Shown here: one piece after another, positions 23,876 through 30,997 of the stretch
Numbering within the stretch: the stretch's first letter is position 1
Layout: each line of letters starts with the position of its first letter
Assembly (NCBI GenBank): GCA_965248075.1
Contig: CBDFIL010000003.1
Coordinates: 558,001 to 622,000 of the forward strand
DNA: 64,000 nt
Reading direction: 5' to 3'
DNA from: VXNE01 sp965248075
GTDB taxonomy: Bacteria; Pseudomonadota; Gammaproteobacteria; Pseudomonadales; Azotimanducaceae
The notes under the pieces: model-generated
The model's database searches: none
What the model was told of the DNA's origin: nothing
What the model saw: only the letters and a program-made list of their open reading frames with translations
Program-made: the position numbers and the translations under genes

Positions 23876-24868
23876 ATGGCGCAACTCAAGTTCGGCACGC
23901 TCGGCGCCGCCCGCATCACGCCGACCGTACTCGTGGACCCGGTCTCGGCGGACCCGGAGGTCGAGATCACGGTGGTCGCGGCACGGGACCGGGCTCGCGG
24001 GGAGGAGTTTGCGGCCAGGCACGGCATCGGCCGGGTCGCGTCCAGCTACGAAGCCGTTCTCGGGGATGCAGAGATCGAAGCGGTCTACGTACCGCTACCG
24101 GTGACCCATCACTGCGAGTGGACGATCAGGGCGCTCGAAGCGGGCAAGCACGTCCTCACCGAAAAGGCCTTCTGCGCGAACGCCATCGAGGCGCGGCGCA
24201 TGGCCGACGCCGCGCGCACCGCGAACCGCGTCTGCATCGAGGCGTTCCATTACCGTTATCACCCGATGTGGGCGCGCCTGCTCGAGATCGTCGGCAGCGG
24301 CATCCTGGGCGAGATCGAGCGCGTGGAGGGCGCATTCGACAATTTCGACCTTCCTGACGAGGGGTGGGAAACCTACAAGAACCCCGAGGTCGGCGGCGGC
24401 TCCATGATGCACCTCGGCTGCTACCCCGTGTCCTGGCTGCGGCACATCCTCGACGAGGAGCCGGAAGTGACGAGCGCCGAGTTCGAGCCAAACAGGTTCG
24501 GCGCCGACGCGCGACTGGAAGGCGAGGTGCGCTACCCGAGCGGCGCCACCGGGCATTTCCGCGGCTGGCTCGGCGCCGACGCCGTGGACATGTCCCTGAC
24601 GGTCACCGGCAGCAAAGGGCGGCTGCATGCGGTCAACCCCCTGGCGCCCCAGGCCGGGCACAGCATCGAGGTGACGACCGCCGACGGCACGCAGAAGGAA
24701 GAGGCGGACATGCGGTCGAGCTACCGCTACCAGCTCGACGTGTTCAAGGACGCGGTACGCAACGGCACGCCGCTCGCCACCGACGCCGAAGACGCCGTGC
24801 AGCAGATGGAGTTCATCGACGCGGCGTTCCGGGCGGCTGGGCGGGTTCCGTACGGGCTGGATGCGTGA
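23876..24868 (+). CDS. Gfo/Idh/MocA-family NAD(P)-dependent oxidoreductase
   Basis: A 330-residue cytoplasmic dehydrogenase from ATG 23876 (GAGGGGA upstream). The Rossmann half has FGTLGAARITPTVL, VVAARDRARGEEFA, EAVYVPLPVTHHCEWTIRAL and the active-site lysine motif AGKHVLTEKAF (EK-P-like). The C-terminal half carries VCIEAFHYRYHPMW and GGGSMMHLGCYPVSWLRHIL. It oxidises a sugar, cyclitol or similar alcohol; the exact substrate is unknown. With the SSS and GPH transporters upstream it suggests a carbohydrate-uptake and use cluster now interrupted by the DUF4143 gene. Confidence 0.88.
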   Translation: MAQLKFGTLGAARITPTVLVDPVSADPEVEITVVAARDRARGEEFAARHGIGRVASSYEAVLGDAEIEAVYVPLPVTHHCEWTIRALEAGKHVLTEKAFCANAIEARRMADAARTANRVCIEAFHYRYHPMWARLLEIVGSGILGEIERVEGAFDNFDLPDEGWETYKNPEVGGGSMMHLGCYPVSWLRHILDEEPEVTSAEFEPNRFGADARLEGEVRYPSGATGHFRGWLGADAVDMSLTVTGSKGRLHAVNPLAPQAGHSIEVTTADGTQKEEADMRSSYRYQLDVFKDAVRNGTPLATDAEDAVQQMEFIDAAFRAAGRVPYGLDA

Positions 24869-24940
24869 GGAAGGTGTCTCGTCGCCGGCGGGATCCGCTC
24901 GACCGGCAAGAGCGCCCCACAGCCGATCCGGACAAGCGAC

Positions 24941-25158
24941 CGTATGGGACGGGCTTTTCCCGTCCCTTCGCCAGGGGCTTGCACAGGCTCGACACGGGCG
25001 ACGACAAGCAGCGTCGCCCCTTGCATGGAAGTCGCGCCAAGGGAACGCAGTGACCGCCGGTGCAACTTCCATGCAAGGACGGCGGCGTGGCTGGGCCGGA
25101 GGCGCGCCGGTGCGTAGCGAGCTCGCGAGCGAGTGCCGGACCGGCTATGGGGCGCTAC
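24941..25158. repeat. REP pair with structured tail, composite copy B
   Basis: Head CGTATGGGACGGGCTTTTCC, then the tail shared with copies A and C. Its clearest stem is CCTTGCATGGAAGT (25019-25032) with ACTTCCATGCAAGG (25065-25078), 14 bp, and it ends GGCTATGGGGCGCTAC. It occupies most of the 24869-25281 gap; nothing else is seen there. Confidence 0.8.
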
Positions 25159-25281
25159 AACGTCCCGTGCCGAATCAGGCGCCACGCGGCAGGGCGGCCA
25201 GCCCACGCTCCTGCAATTCGGAACAGTCGGTCGATTGCTATCATCAGGCGCTGCAGTTTGTCGCACGGGAACGTCTCGAAC

Positions 25282-26775
25282 ATGGCTGGACTGAACCGGC
25301 GACGGGTGCTTCGGACAGGCGCGGCAGCGATCGCCGTATCGTCCTTCGGCCGACTCTGGGCCCGGGAGTCCCCCGTGGCGGACACGCTGGCGCCCGTTGC
25401 CGACGCCGACACGGGACTGCCGCTGCTCAAGTTGCTCGAGGGATTCAGCTACCGGTCCTTCTCCTGGACGGGCGATGCCATGGCGGGCGGCGGCGCGACA
25501 CCGGCCAGACACGACGGCATGGCAGCCTTCTCGAGCAGAGGCGGCGGCGTCATGCTGCTGCGCAACCACGAAGAGATCATCGGGGCACGCATCGGAGGGG
25601 CGGGAGTACCCACCTACGACGACCTGGACATTCCACCGGGCACGGACGGAGCCCCGGACGGTTTTCCGGGTTTCAGCGGCGGCGTCACCGGAGTCTCCTA
25701 CGCTCCCGATCGCGCGCCCAGGACGGTGTCCCTGCTTGCCGGAACCACCGTGAACTGCGCGGGCGGACCGACTGCCTGGAGATCCTGGCTGACCTGCGAG
25801 GAGATCATCCTTCGCACGAGCCGGATCGGCGGCAAGGATCATGGGTATGTCTTCGAAGTTCCGGCCGACGGGCGCGCGAGCGCTCGCCCGATTGTCGACA
25901 TGGGCCTTTTCCGGCACGAGGCCGCGGCCCTGGATCCGACGACCGGCATCGTCTACCTGACTGAGGACAATCCGCCGCACTCGGGGTTTTACCGTTTCCT
26001 GCCGCGGAATCTGCAACCGAAGAGCGGAGCCCTCGAAGAAGGCGGTCGCCTCGAGATGCTGCGCGTCCGCGGCGCGACGAACGCCGACCTGCGTGCCCCG
26101 GCGACCGGCGATACGCATGCCGTCGAGTGGGTGCCCATCGCCGAACCTGACCACGACCCGGAACGCTTCGAGCCAGACCCCTTCGGGGGCGACATCATGA
26201 TGGGCGTCGGGAAGTCGGGCCCGTACCTGCAGGGCGAGCCGGCCGGCGCCGCCCGCTTCGCCCGCGGCGAAGGCGCCTGGTTCCACCGCGGCGCGATCTA
26301 CTGGGTGGACACCGCGGGCGGTGCGGCCGGTGCTGGCGTCGTCTGGGTTTTCGAGCCCGCGAAGTCCAGGCTGCGGGCGTTTTACGTCTCACCCGCCGAA
26401 GCGGTCGCCGACGCACCCGACAACATCACCGTGCACCCGAACGGCCTGGTGCTGGCGTGCGAAGACGGGGCAGGACTGGTGGACGAGTCGGGCAAACTCC
26501 TCCGTGGGACGCGGCTTCTTGCTCTCGGCGAAGACGGCGAAACGATCGAGGTCGGGGAGAACAACATCCTGTTCGATGCGCCCGTCCCGAACAGGCCAGC
26601 GATCAAACCCGCGGACTATCGCAACTCCGAATGGGCGGGCGCTACGTTCTCGCCCGATGGCTCTACCCTGTTCGTCAACATCCAGACTCCCGGCATCACG
26701 TTCGCCATCACCGGCCCCTGGGACGCCTTGGCCCGAGCATCGTCCGCGGGTACGGCGCGCACTACCCCGATCTGA
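25282..26775 (+). CDS. PhoX-like (DUF839) protein, Tat-exported
   Basis: A 497-residue protein from ATG 25282. The N-terminus RRRVLRTGAAAIAVSSFGRL is a twin-arginine-like signal. The body matches the PhoX/DUF839 beta-propeller: LEGFSYRSFSWTGDAMAGGG, GVMLLRNHEE, TAWRSWLTCEE, GVIYLTEDN-type repeats (GIVYLTEDNPPHSGFYRFLP), EGAWFHRGAIYWVDT and SPDGSTLFVNIQTPG. PhoX enzymes are periplasmic alkaline phosphatases with an Fe/Ca centre; many DUF839 relatives are uncharacterised, so phosphatase activity is not assured. Monocistronic. Confidence 0.82.
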   Translation: MAGLNRRRVLRTGAAAIAVSSFGRLWARESPVADTLAPVADADTGLPLLKLLEGFSYRSFSWTGDAMAGGGATPARHDGMAAFSSRGGGVMLLRNHEEIIGARIGGAGVPTYDDLDIPPGTDGAPDGFPGFSGGVTGVSYAPDRAPRTVSLLAGTTVNCAGGPTAWRSWLTCEEIILRTSRIGGKDHGYVFEVPADGRASARPIVDMGLFRHEAAALDPTTGIVYLTEDNPPHSGFYRFLPRNLQPKSGALEEGGRLEMLRVRGATNADLRAPATGDTHAVEWVPIAEPDHDPERFEPDPFGGDIMMGVGKSGPYLQGEPAGAARFARGEGAWFHRGAIYWVDTAGGAAGAGVVWVFEPAKSRLRAFYVSPAEAVADAPDNITVHPNGLVLACEDGAGLVDESGKLLRGTRLLALGEDGETIEVGENNILFDAPVPNRPAIKPADYRNSEWAGATFSPDGSTLFVNIQTPGITFAITGPWDALARASSAGTARTTPI

Positions 26776-27040
26776 GCCGAGCCGTCGTAGGGGACGGGCT
26801 TGTCCCGTCCCGTCTCGAATTGCCCGCGAAGTCCTCAACCACCACGGCGTTGACTTCCGCCACGAGGCGATCGCGACGCCGTCCCGCCGGCAGGATGGCC
26901 GCGCCTGCTCGCAGCTCCGCCTCGCTGATCGCGGTCAGGTACAGCGCAGCAGGGTCCTGGGTCGAGAACCATGTCATGACCGCTGGCGCCGGCTCCCGCC
27001 GCATGAGTTCGGAGACCACGCTGGTATCCACGACAATCAC
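26762..27040 (-). pseudogene. VapC-type PIN toxin, 3' end replaced by a REP
   Basis: The frame starts GTG with the PIN hallmark VVDTSVVSELMRR (first acidic residue present) and continues through TAISEAELRAGAAILPAGRRR and LVAEVNAVVVEDFAG. There it runs into the GTAG-type repeat. The last 20 residues translate the repeat and the end of the neighbouring gene. Fitted PIN toxins of this type have about 135-140 residues, so roughly the last third, with the final acidic residues, is missing. It lies 9 nt after its antitoxin gene. Confidence 0.75.
26787..26820. repeat. REP copy inside the truncated vapC
   Basis: GTAGGGGACGGGCTTGTCCC plus CGTCCCGTCTCGAA, the same head as at 5931. It forms the breakpoint of the VapC frame. 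Confidence 0.75.
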
Positions 27041-27049
27041 GAGCGGCGC

Positions 27050-27292
27050 TTACCGGAAGTCCGGCGGGGAACGCATCGGGCCGCGTTCGGGCAGATCGAG
27101 TTGCACACCGCCAAGGGCGGCGAAGCGCGCGTGGATGGCGCGGCCGAGGTCCTTCGGCGGCGGTGGATCACCGACCATGCGCCGCAGAATTTCCCTGGCT
27201 TCCTCCTCCATCGAGCGGCCGTTCTCGGCGGCACGCACGCGCAGGCGACGCTTCAGTCCTTCGTCAAGGTTCCGGATGGTGATGCTAGCCAT
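27050..27292 (-). CDS. FitA/VapB-type ribbon-helix-helix antitoxin
   Basis: An 80-residue protein whose first 45 residues are the FitA-like DNA-binding domain: MASITIRNLDEGLKRRLRVR, then GRSMEEEAREILRRMV. The C-terminal tail would wrap the toxin (IHARFAALGGVQLDLPER). It is upstream of and coupled to the broken vapC. With no functional toxin the gene is probably a relic or a free autorepressor. Confidence 0.85.
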   Translation of the reverse strand: MASITIRNLDEGLKRRLRVRAAENGRSMEEEAREILRRMVGDPPPPKDLGRAIHARFAALGGVQLDLPERGPMRSPPDFR

Positions 27293-27355
27293 GGCGGTTC
27301 AGTACAGGGTTGCACGTTTTGTGCGAAGTTCAAGCGGCGCCCGGTGGCAGTGGCG

Positions 27356-27994
27356 TCAGCCGGCGTCCTGCGCGACCTGGTACCCGGGCCGCCCGGCGAG
27401 GCGCTCGAAGTACGCCAGGGTATTCGGGTGATCGTCGGTCAGCACTCCGAAGTTCGCCGCGACGTTCAGCGTGTAGCCGTTCATGATGTCGGCGGCCCCG
27501 AACGCGTTGGCGACCAGGTAGTCGACATCGGCCAGCGCACCCTCGAGGGCGTCGAGACACAGACGCGCCCGGTCCTTGCAGTCCTCGATCACGAACTCCA
27601 CGGTCTCGCCGCCGGGCGCCACGCGGCGGTGATTGACGATCTCGCCGAGCGGGCGGGCGAACGTCGCTTCGCCGAACCAGCACCATTGCCGGTAGAGCGC
27701 GCTGTCGGCCGTGCCGGGCGCCGGCTGCAGGCGGCCCTCGCCGTAGCGTTCCAGGATGTAGTCGACCATGGCCCCGGACTCGTACATGACGAGGTCGCCG
27801 TCGGTCATCACCGGCACCTTCCCCGTCGGGCTGAGCGCCCGCCACTCCGCGCTCGCGCGGAACTCGGCCCCGAAGTCGATCACTTCGATCTCGTAAGGCA
27901 ACCCGAGTTCTTCGCAGAGCCAGATGGGGCGAGCGCCCCTGGTGCGCTTGACGTGGTAGATCTTCAGCATGACGTTGGTCCCCAGCGATGCCAT
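27356..27994 (-). CDS. Glutathione S-transferase
   Basis: A 212-residue GST of ordinary length. The thioredoxin half reads MLKIYHVKRTRGARPIWLCE, SPTGKVPVMTDGD with the cis-proline, and YESGAMVDYILERYG (Glu-Ser glutathione contact). The C-terminal helices include VDYLVANAFGAADIMNGYTL. An internal ATG at 27970 is an equally good start. Cytosolic; substrate unknown. Immediately downstream in genome order lie remnants of a Rieske gene and toxin-antitoxin genes. Confidence 0.88.
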   Translation of the reverse strand: MASLGTNVMLKIYHVKRTRGARPIWLCEELGLPYEIEVIDFGAEFRASAEWRALSPTGKVPVMTDGDLVMYESGAMVDYILERYGEGRLQPAPGTADSALYRQWCWFGEATFARPLGEIVNHRRVAPGGETVEFVIEDCKDRARLCLDALEGALADVDYLVANAFGAADIMNGYTLNVAANFGVLTDDHPNTLAYFERLAGRPGYQVAQDAG

Positions 27995-28024
27995 CGGGTT
28001 GACAATCTAGCAGACCCGGCGGTG

Positions 28025-28051
28025 GTAGGTCGCTACGGGCGTCCGCCCTAC
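28025..28051. repeat. Small palindrome bounded by GTAG/CTAC
   Basis: 27 nt from GTAGGTCGCTACGGGCG to GTCCGCCCTAC. It supplies the TAG at which the shifted Rieske frame ends. Confidence 0.65.
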
Positions 28052-28410
28052 CGTACTGCCCGGCCTCCAGACACCCGCCCCGTCTCGCCGGGATGTGCGT
28101 CCGCGTCGTCCGGATAGAACCGCGGGGACCCGGAGGGGGTTGCCACGCAGGCCCCGTGGTGTCGTAGGTGAAGCCGTGGAAGGGACAGACGAGCCGGCCG
28201 TCGCGCACCGTGCCGCCGGTCTCGGGCGCAAGCTTGGCCCCGAGGTGCGGGCAGAACGCGTTCGCCACGCAGATACGGCCCGTGTCGTCACGCCATCCGA
28301 CGACCTCCTGGCCCATCCATTGCCGGGCGACGAGCTTGCCTGGCGGCATGTTCCCGGCGAGGTCGAAGAAGAACCAGCCACGGGGGAATGGCGTGAAGGG
28401 GAACCTGGCG
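28048..28410 (-). pseudogene. Rieske oxygenase fragment, frameshifted and truncated at both ends
   Basis: Reading from 28410, FPFTPFPRGWFFFDLAGN starts the protein but no start codon remains. The Rieske cluster motif follows intact: NAFCPHLGAKL and LVCPFHGFTYDTTG. At a run of four C on the + strand (28152-28155) one base is missing. In the next frame the protein resumes as GACVATPSGSPRFYPDD and stops at a TAG inside a palindrome. The catalytic iron domain of about 250 residues is absent. REP-like palindromes flank both ends. Confidence 0.75.
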
Positions 28411-28456
28411 CGACCTTACGGTCGCGTTGGAAGTTTCGCTGACGCGAAACTTCTAC
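28409..28456. repeat. Two adjacent hairpins with GTAG end (REP-like, third type)
   Basis: CGCGACC-TTAC-GGTCGCG is followed by GAAGTTTCGC/GCGAAACTTC and ends CTAC. Read on the minus strand it begins GTAGAAGTTTCGCG. It abuts the lost start of the Rieske fragment. Confidence 0.65.
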
Positions 28457-28506
28457 GGCGCAAGCCCCTGGCCTTGACGACCGACGTGTTCAAGCGCCGC
28501 CAACGT

Positions 28507-28845
28507 TCACCGGGCACGCTCCCCTCGTCCAATGTCGCTTGCCTCGGGCCCTCGCGACACGAGCTCCTCCTGGACGATGGACGGCCGCTTTTCGATCAGT
28601 GCCAGGAGGACCCGAGCGGGCCCCTCCGGGCGCCTGCGACCCTGTTCCCAGTTTTTTAGCGTACCCAGCGCGACCCCAATGCTCTTCGCAAACTCGGGTT
28701 GAGACAGGCCCGTCCTGGTTCGCGTCGACGCGACGTCAGGCTCCGGAATCTCCACGGGATGGACCCCGAAACCGTCGCGCTTGCCACTCAGATAGTCGCG
28801 GGCGTCGCCGAGCCCATCCATGATCCTGTCGAATGCTCCACTCAC
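28507..28845 (-). CDS. HTH antitoxin (HigA-like) of an intact pair
   Basis: A 112-residue protein with a Cro/C1-type HTH at about residues 40-92: VASTRTRTGLSQPEFAKSIG, then VALGTLKNWEQGRRRPEGPA. The GTG start overlaps the upstream toxin stop as GTGA, giving the toxin-first order of higBA. Likely neutralises the toxin and represses the operon promoter. No damage seen. Confidence 0.85.
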   Translation of the reverse strand: MSGAFDRIMDGLGDARDYLSGKRDGFGVHPVEIPEPDVASTRTRTGLSQPEFAKSIGVALGTLKNWEQGRRRPEGPARVLLALIEKRPSIVQEELVSRGPEASDIGRGERAR

Positions 28846-29186
28846 TCTCGACTCCTGTAGTCTTCGATCATCTGCCGCGCGGTTCCGACCAGCATGGCCC
28901 GTTCCTTAGTGCTGAGGTTCGCTTTCTCGTTCTTGGCGAAGGCAGTGAGGAGGAATATCGGGAGGTCGTCTCCGGCAACGAGGAACACCACGCGGGCACC
29001 CCCCCTTTTTCCTCTGCCCGAGCGGCCAACTCTGGCCTTGCGCAGACCGCCGCCTAGTGCAACTCCGACCCGTGGGTTGCCCGCTACCATCTCAACGATG
29101 TCGGCCCGCTCTATTTCAGACCGTGTTCCCCGTGCCGCCGCCAGGTACGCCGGCGTCTCAACCACCGTACGCAGGCGTTGACTCAT
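28842..29186 (-). CDS. RelE/HigB-family toxin
   Basis: A 114-residue toxin from ATG 29186: RLRTVVETPAYLAAARGTRS, IVEMVAGNPRVGVALGGGLR, KARVGRSGRGKRGGARVVFL, LPIFLLTAFAKNEKANLSTK. This follows the RelE-like pattern in which the basic RKARV and FAKNEK segments face ribosome-bound mRNA. It is coupled to the HTH antitoxin by a 4-nt overlap. Predicted mRNA interferase, inactive when bound to antitoxin. Confidence 0.85.
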   Translation of the reverse strand: MSQRLRTVVETPAYLAAARGTRSEIERADIVEMVAGNPRVGVALGGGLRKARVGRSGRGKRGGARVVFLVAGDDLPIFLLTAFAKNEKANLSTKERAMLVGTARQMIEDYRSRE

Positions 29187-29236
29187 CCGGGCAGCGTATG
29201 CGCCAATGGCGCCGGCGTCAATGGCGTCTGGGGCCG

Positions 29237-29402
29237 CTAGTGTGCTGGGTCGCAAATAGCTTTGTCTTTGCGGTAGCGCATTTTCGTCGCTGGCAAGGCG
29301 CGTCCGACGAGCAGTGGTAGGCCCCACGGGAGGAGGCGCAACGCCGCCAGCGGCGAAAAGGCGCAGCGCAAACGTGAAGGTATTTGTGACCCAGCGCACT
29401 AG
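29237..29402. mobile_element. MITE-like palindromic element with long inverted ends
   Basis: A 166-bp element from CTAGTGTGCTGGGTC to GACCCAGCGCACTAG. Its two ends are inverted copies for about 55-65 bp with mismatches (CTGGGTC, CAAATA, TTTGCG, TTTTCG and CGCTGGC are shared in order). It holds no gene. A second CTAG follows directly at the right edge. It fills most of the 29187-29517 gap. Confidence 0.75.
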
Positions 29403-29517
29403 CTAGGAAACCTCTGATCAAGCCCGTCCATGGGCTTGATCAGGTCGCAAAACGACGCTTTCGAACCATCCCTCGTCTGCGCCACAATGCTGTCCCGTTC
29501 CTGGCCCGGGAGTTCCC

Positions 29518-30891
29518 GTGTCGCTACCCTCCCATCACAACGGCAGCTTCTGGTTCCACTCGCTGGATGACCTGCGGGAGCCCAGGCCGCCCGAGGCGCT
29601 GCCGGAGCAGGTGGACGTGGCCATCGTCGGCGGCGGCTTCACCGGTCTCTGGACCGCGTACTACCTGCACCGCCACAACCCCGACCTCGGCATCGCCGTG
29701 TTCGAGGCCGAGACGGTCGGCTTCGGCGCGAGCGGCCGGAACGGCGGCTGGTGCATGGGCATGGCCATGGGCATCGAGGAACGCCTGCATGGGCCGGAGC
29801 AGGCCGAGGGGCTCGCGCTGCTGCACGCCATGCAGGAGACGGTGGACGAGATCGGACGCGTCTGCCAGGCGGAGAACATCGACTGCCACTTCGCCAAGGG
29901 CGGCACGTTGAGTGTCGCGACCACGCAGCGGCAGGCGGAAACGTTCCGCCGGCACGTCGCCCACAAGCACGCACTCGGCTTCACGGATCGCGACTTCACC
30001 TGGCTGCCGGCGGAGGAGTCCGCCCGCCGCATCGGCGTGCAGCCCAACTTCGGCGCCGCCTACACGAGCCACTGTGCCGCGATTCATCCGGCGCGCCTGG
30101 TGCGGGGCCTCGGCGAGCTGCTGCGCGGCAGGGGTGTCGCCATCCACGAACGTACGCCCGTGCGCACGCTGACCGCAGGGCGCATCGAGACGCCCCGGGG
30201 CGAGGTGCGCGCGCCCGTCGTCCTGCGCGCCACCGAGGGCTACACGCGCAGCATTCGCGGCTACCCACGCCACCTGCTGCCGCTCTACACCATGATGGTC
30301 GCCACCGAGCCGCTGTCGGACGCGACGTGGCGCGAACTCGGCCTCGCGCAGCGCGAGACCTTCGACGACGGTCGCCGCATCACGATCTACGGTCAGCGCA
30401 CGCTCGACGGGCGTCTCGCCTTCGGGGGCCGTATCGGCTACCAGTTCGCGTCCCGAATACGTCCCCGTATCGAGCCCGGCGATCCCGCCGTCGCCAGCGT
30501 CGAGGCTTCCATGCGCGCGATGTTGCCGGCACTCGGCGACGCCCGGGTGACCCACGGTTGGGGCGGCGTGATGGGCGTACCGCGCCACGGTCGGCCGTTC
30601 GTGACGTTCGACCGGGGCACGGGCCTCGGCGCGGCCGGGGGCTACACCGGCGAAGGCGTCGGCGCCTCCAACCTGGCCGCGCGCATCCTGGCGGACCTCG
30701 TACTCGAGCGCGAGACGCCCCTCGTTCGGCTCGCCTGGGTCGACGACCTGCCACCGAAGTGGCCCGTGGAACCGTTCCGCTGGCTGGGCAGCAAGGCCAC
30801 GTTCGCACTCGGTGAACTGGCCGACCGCAAGGAACTCCGGGGCAACGGCCGCTCGGGCGTCCTGGGTCCCCTGTTCGATCGCCTGTTCTGA
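29518..30891 (+). CDS. FAD-dependent amino-acid/amine oxidoreductase (DAO family)
   Basis: A 457-residue flavoprotein from GTG (GGGAG five nt upstream). FAD-binding: DVAIVGGGFTGLWTAYYL, VFEAETVGFGASGRNGGWCM. It also has the family's YTSHCAAIHPARLVRGLGEL and VLRATEGYTRS, and a C-terminal GRPFVTFDRGTGLGAAGGYT, GEGVGASNLAARILAD for the second FAD contact. Related enzymes oxidise gamma-glutamylputrescine, glycine or sarcosine-type amines. Cytoplasmic, single gene; substrate unknown. Confidence 0.87.
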   Translation: MSLPSHHNGSFWFHSLDDLREPRPPEALPEQVDVAIVGGGFTGLWTAYYLHRHNPDLGIAVFEAETVGFGASGRNGGWCMGMAMGIEERLHGPEQAEGLALLHAMQETVDEIGRVCQAENIDCHFAKGGTLSVATTQRQAETFRRHVAHKHALGFTDRDFTWLPAEESARRIGVQPNFGAAYTSHCAAIHPARLVRGLGELLRGRGVAIHERTPVRTLTAGRIETPRGEVRAPVVLRATEGYTRSIRGYPRHLLPLYTMMVATEPLSDATWRELGLAQRETFDDGRRITIYGQRTLDGRLAFGGRIGYQFASRIRPRIEPGDPAVASVEASMRAMLPALGDARVTHGWGGVMGVPRHGRPFVTFDRGTGLGAAGGYTGEGVGASNLAARILADLVLERETPLVRLAWVDDLPPKWPVEPFRWLGSKATFALGELADRKELRGNGRSGVLGPLFDRLF

Positions 30892-30997
30892 TTCGGCGGC
30901 GGCGCCGACAGGCTCTGTTTCTTTTGGCGGGCGCTATACTTGGACGTTGCCGACGGGCGCAACCGTCCTGCGGCCGAGCGCCGTGAAGATACCGACG

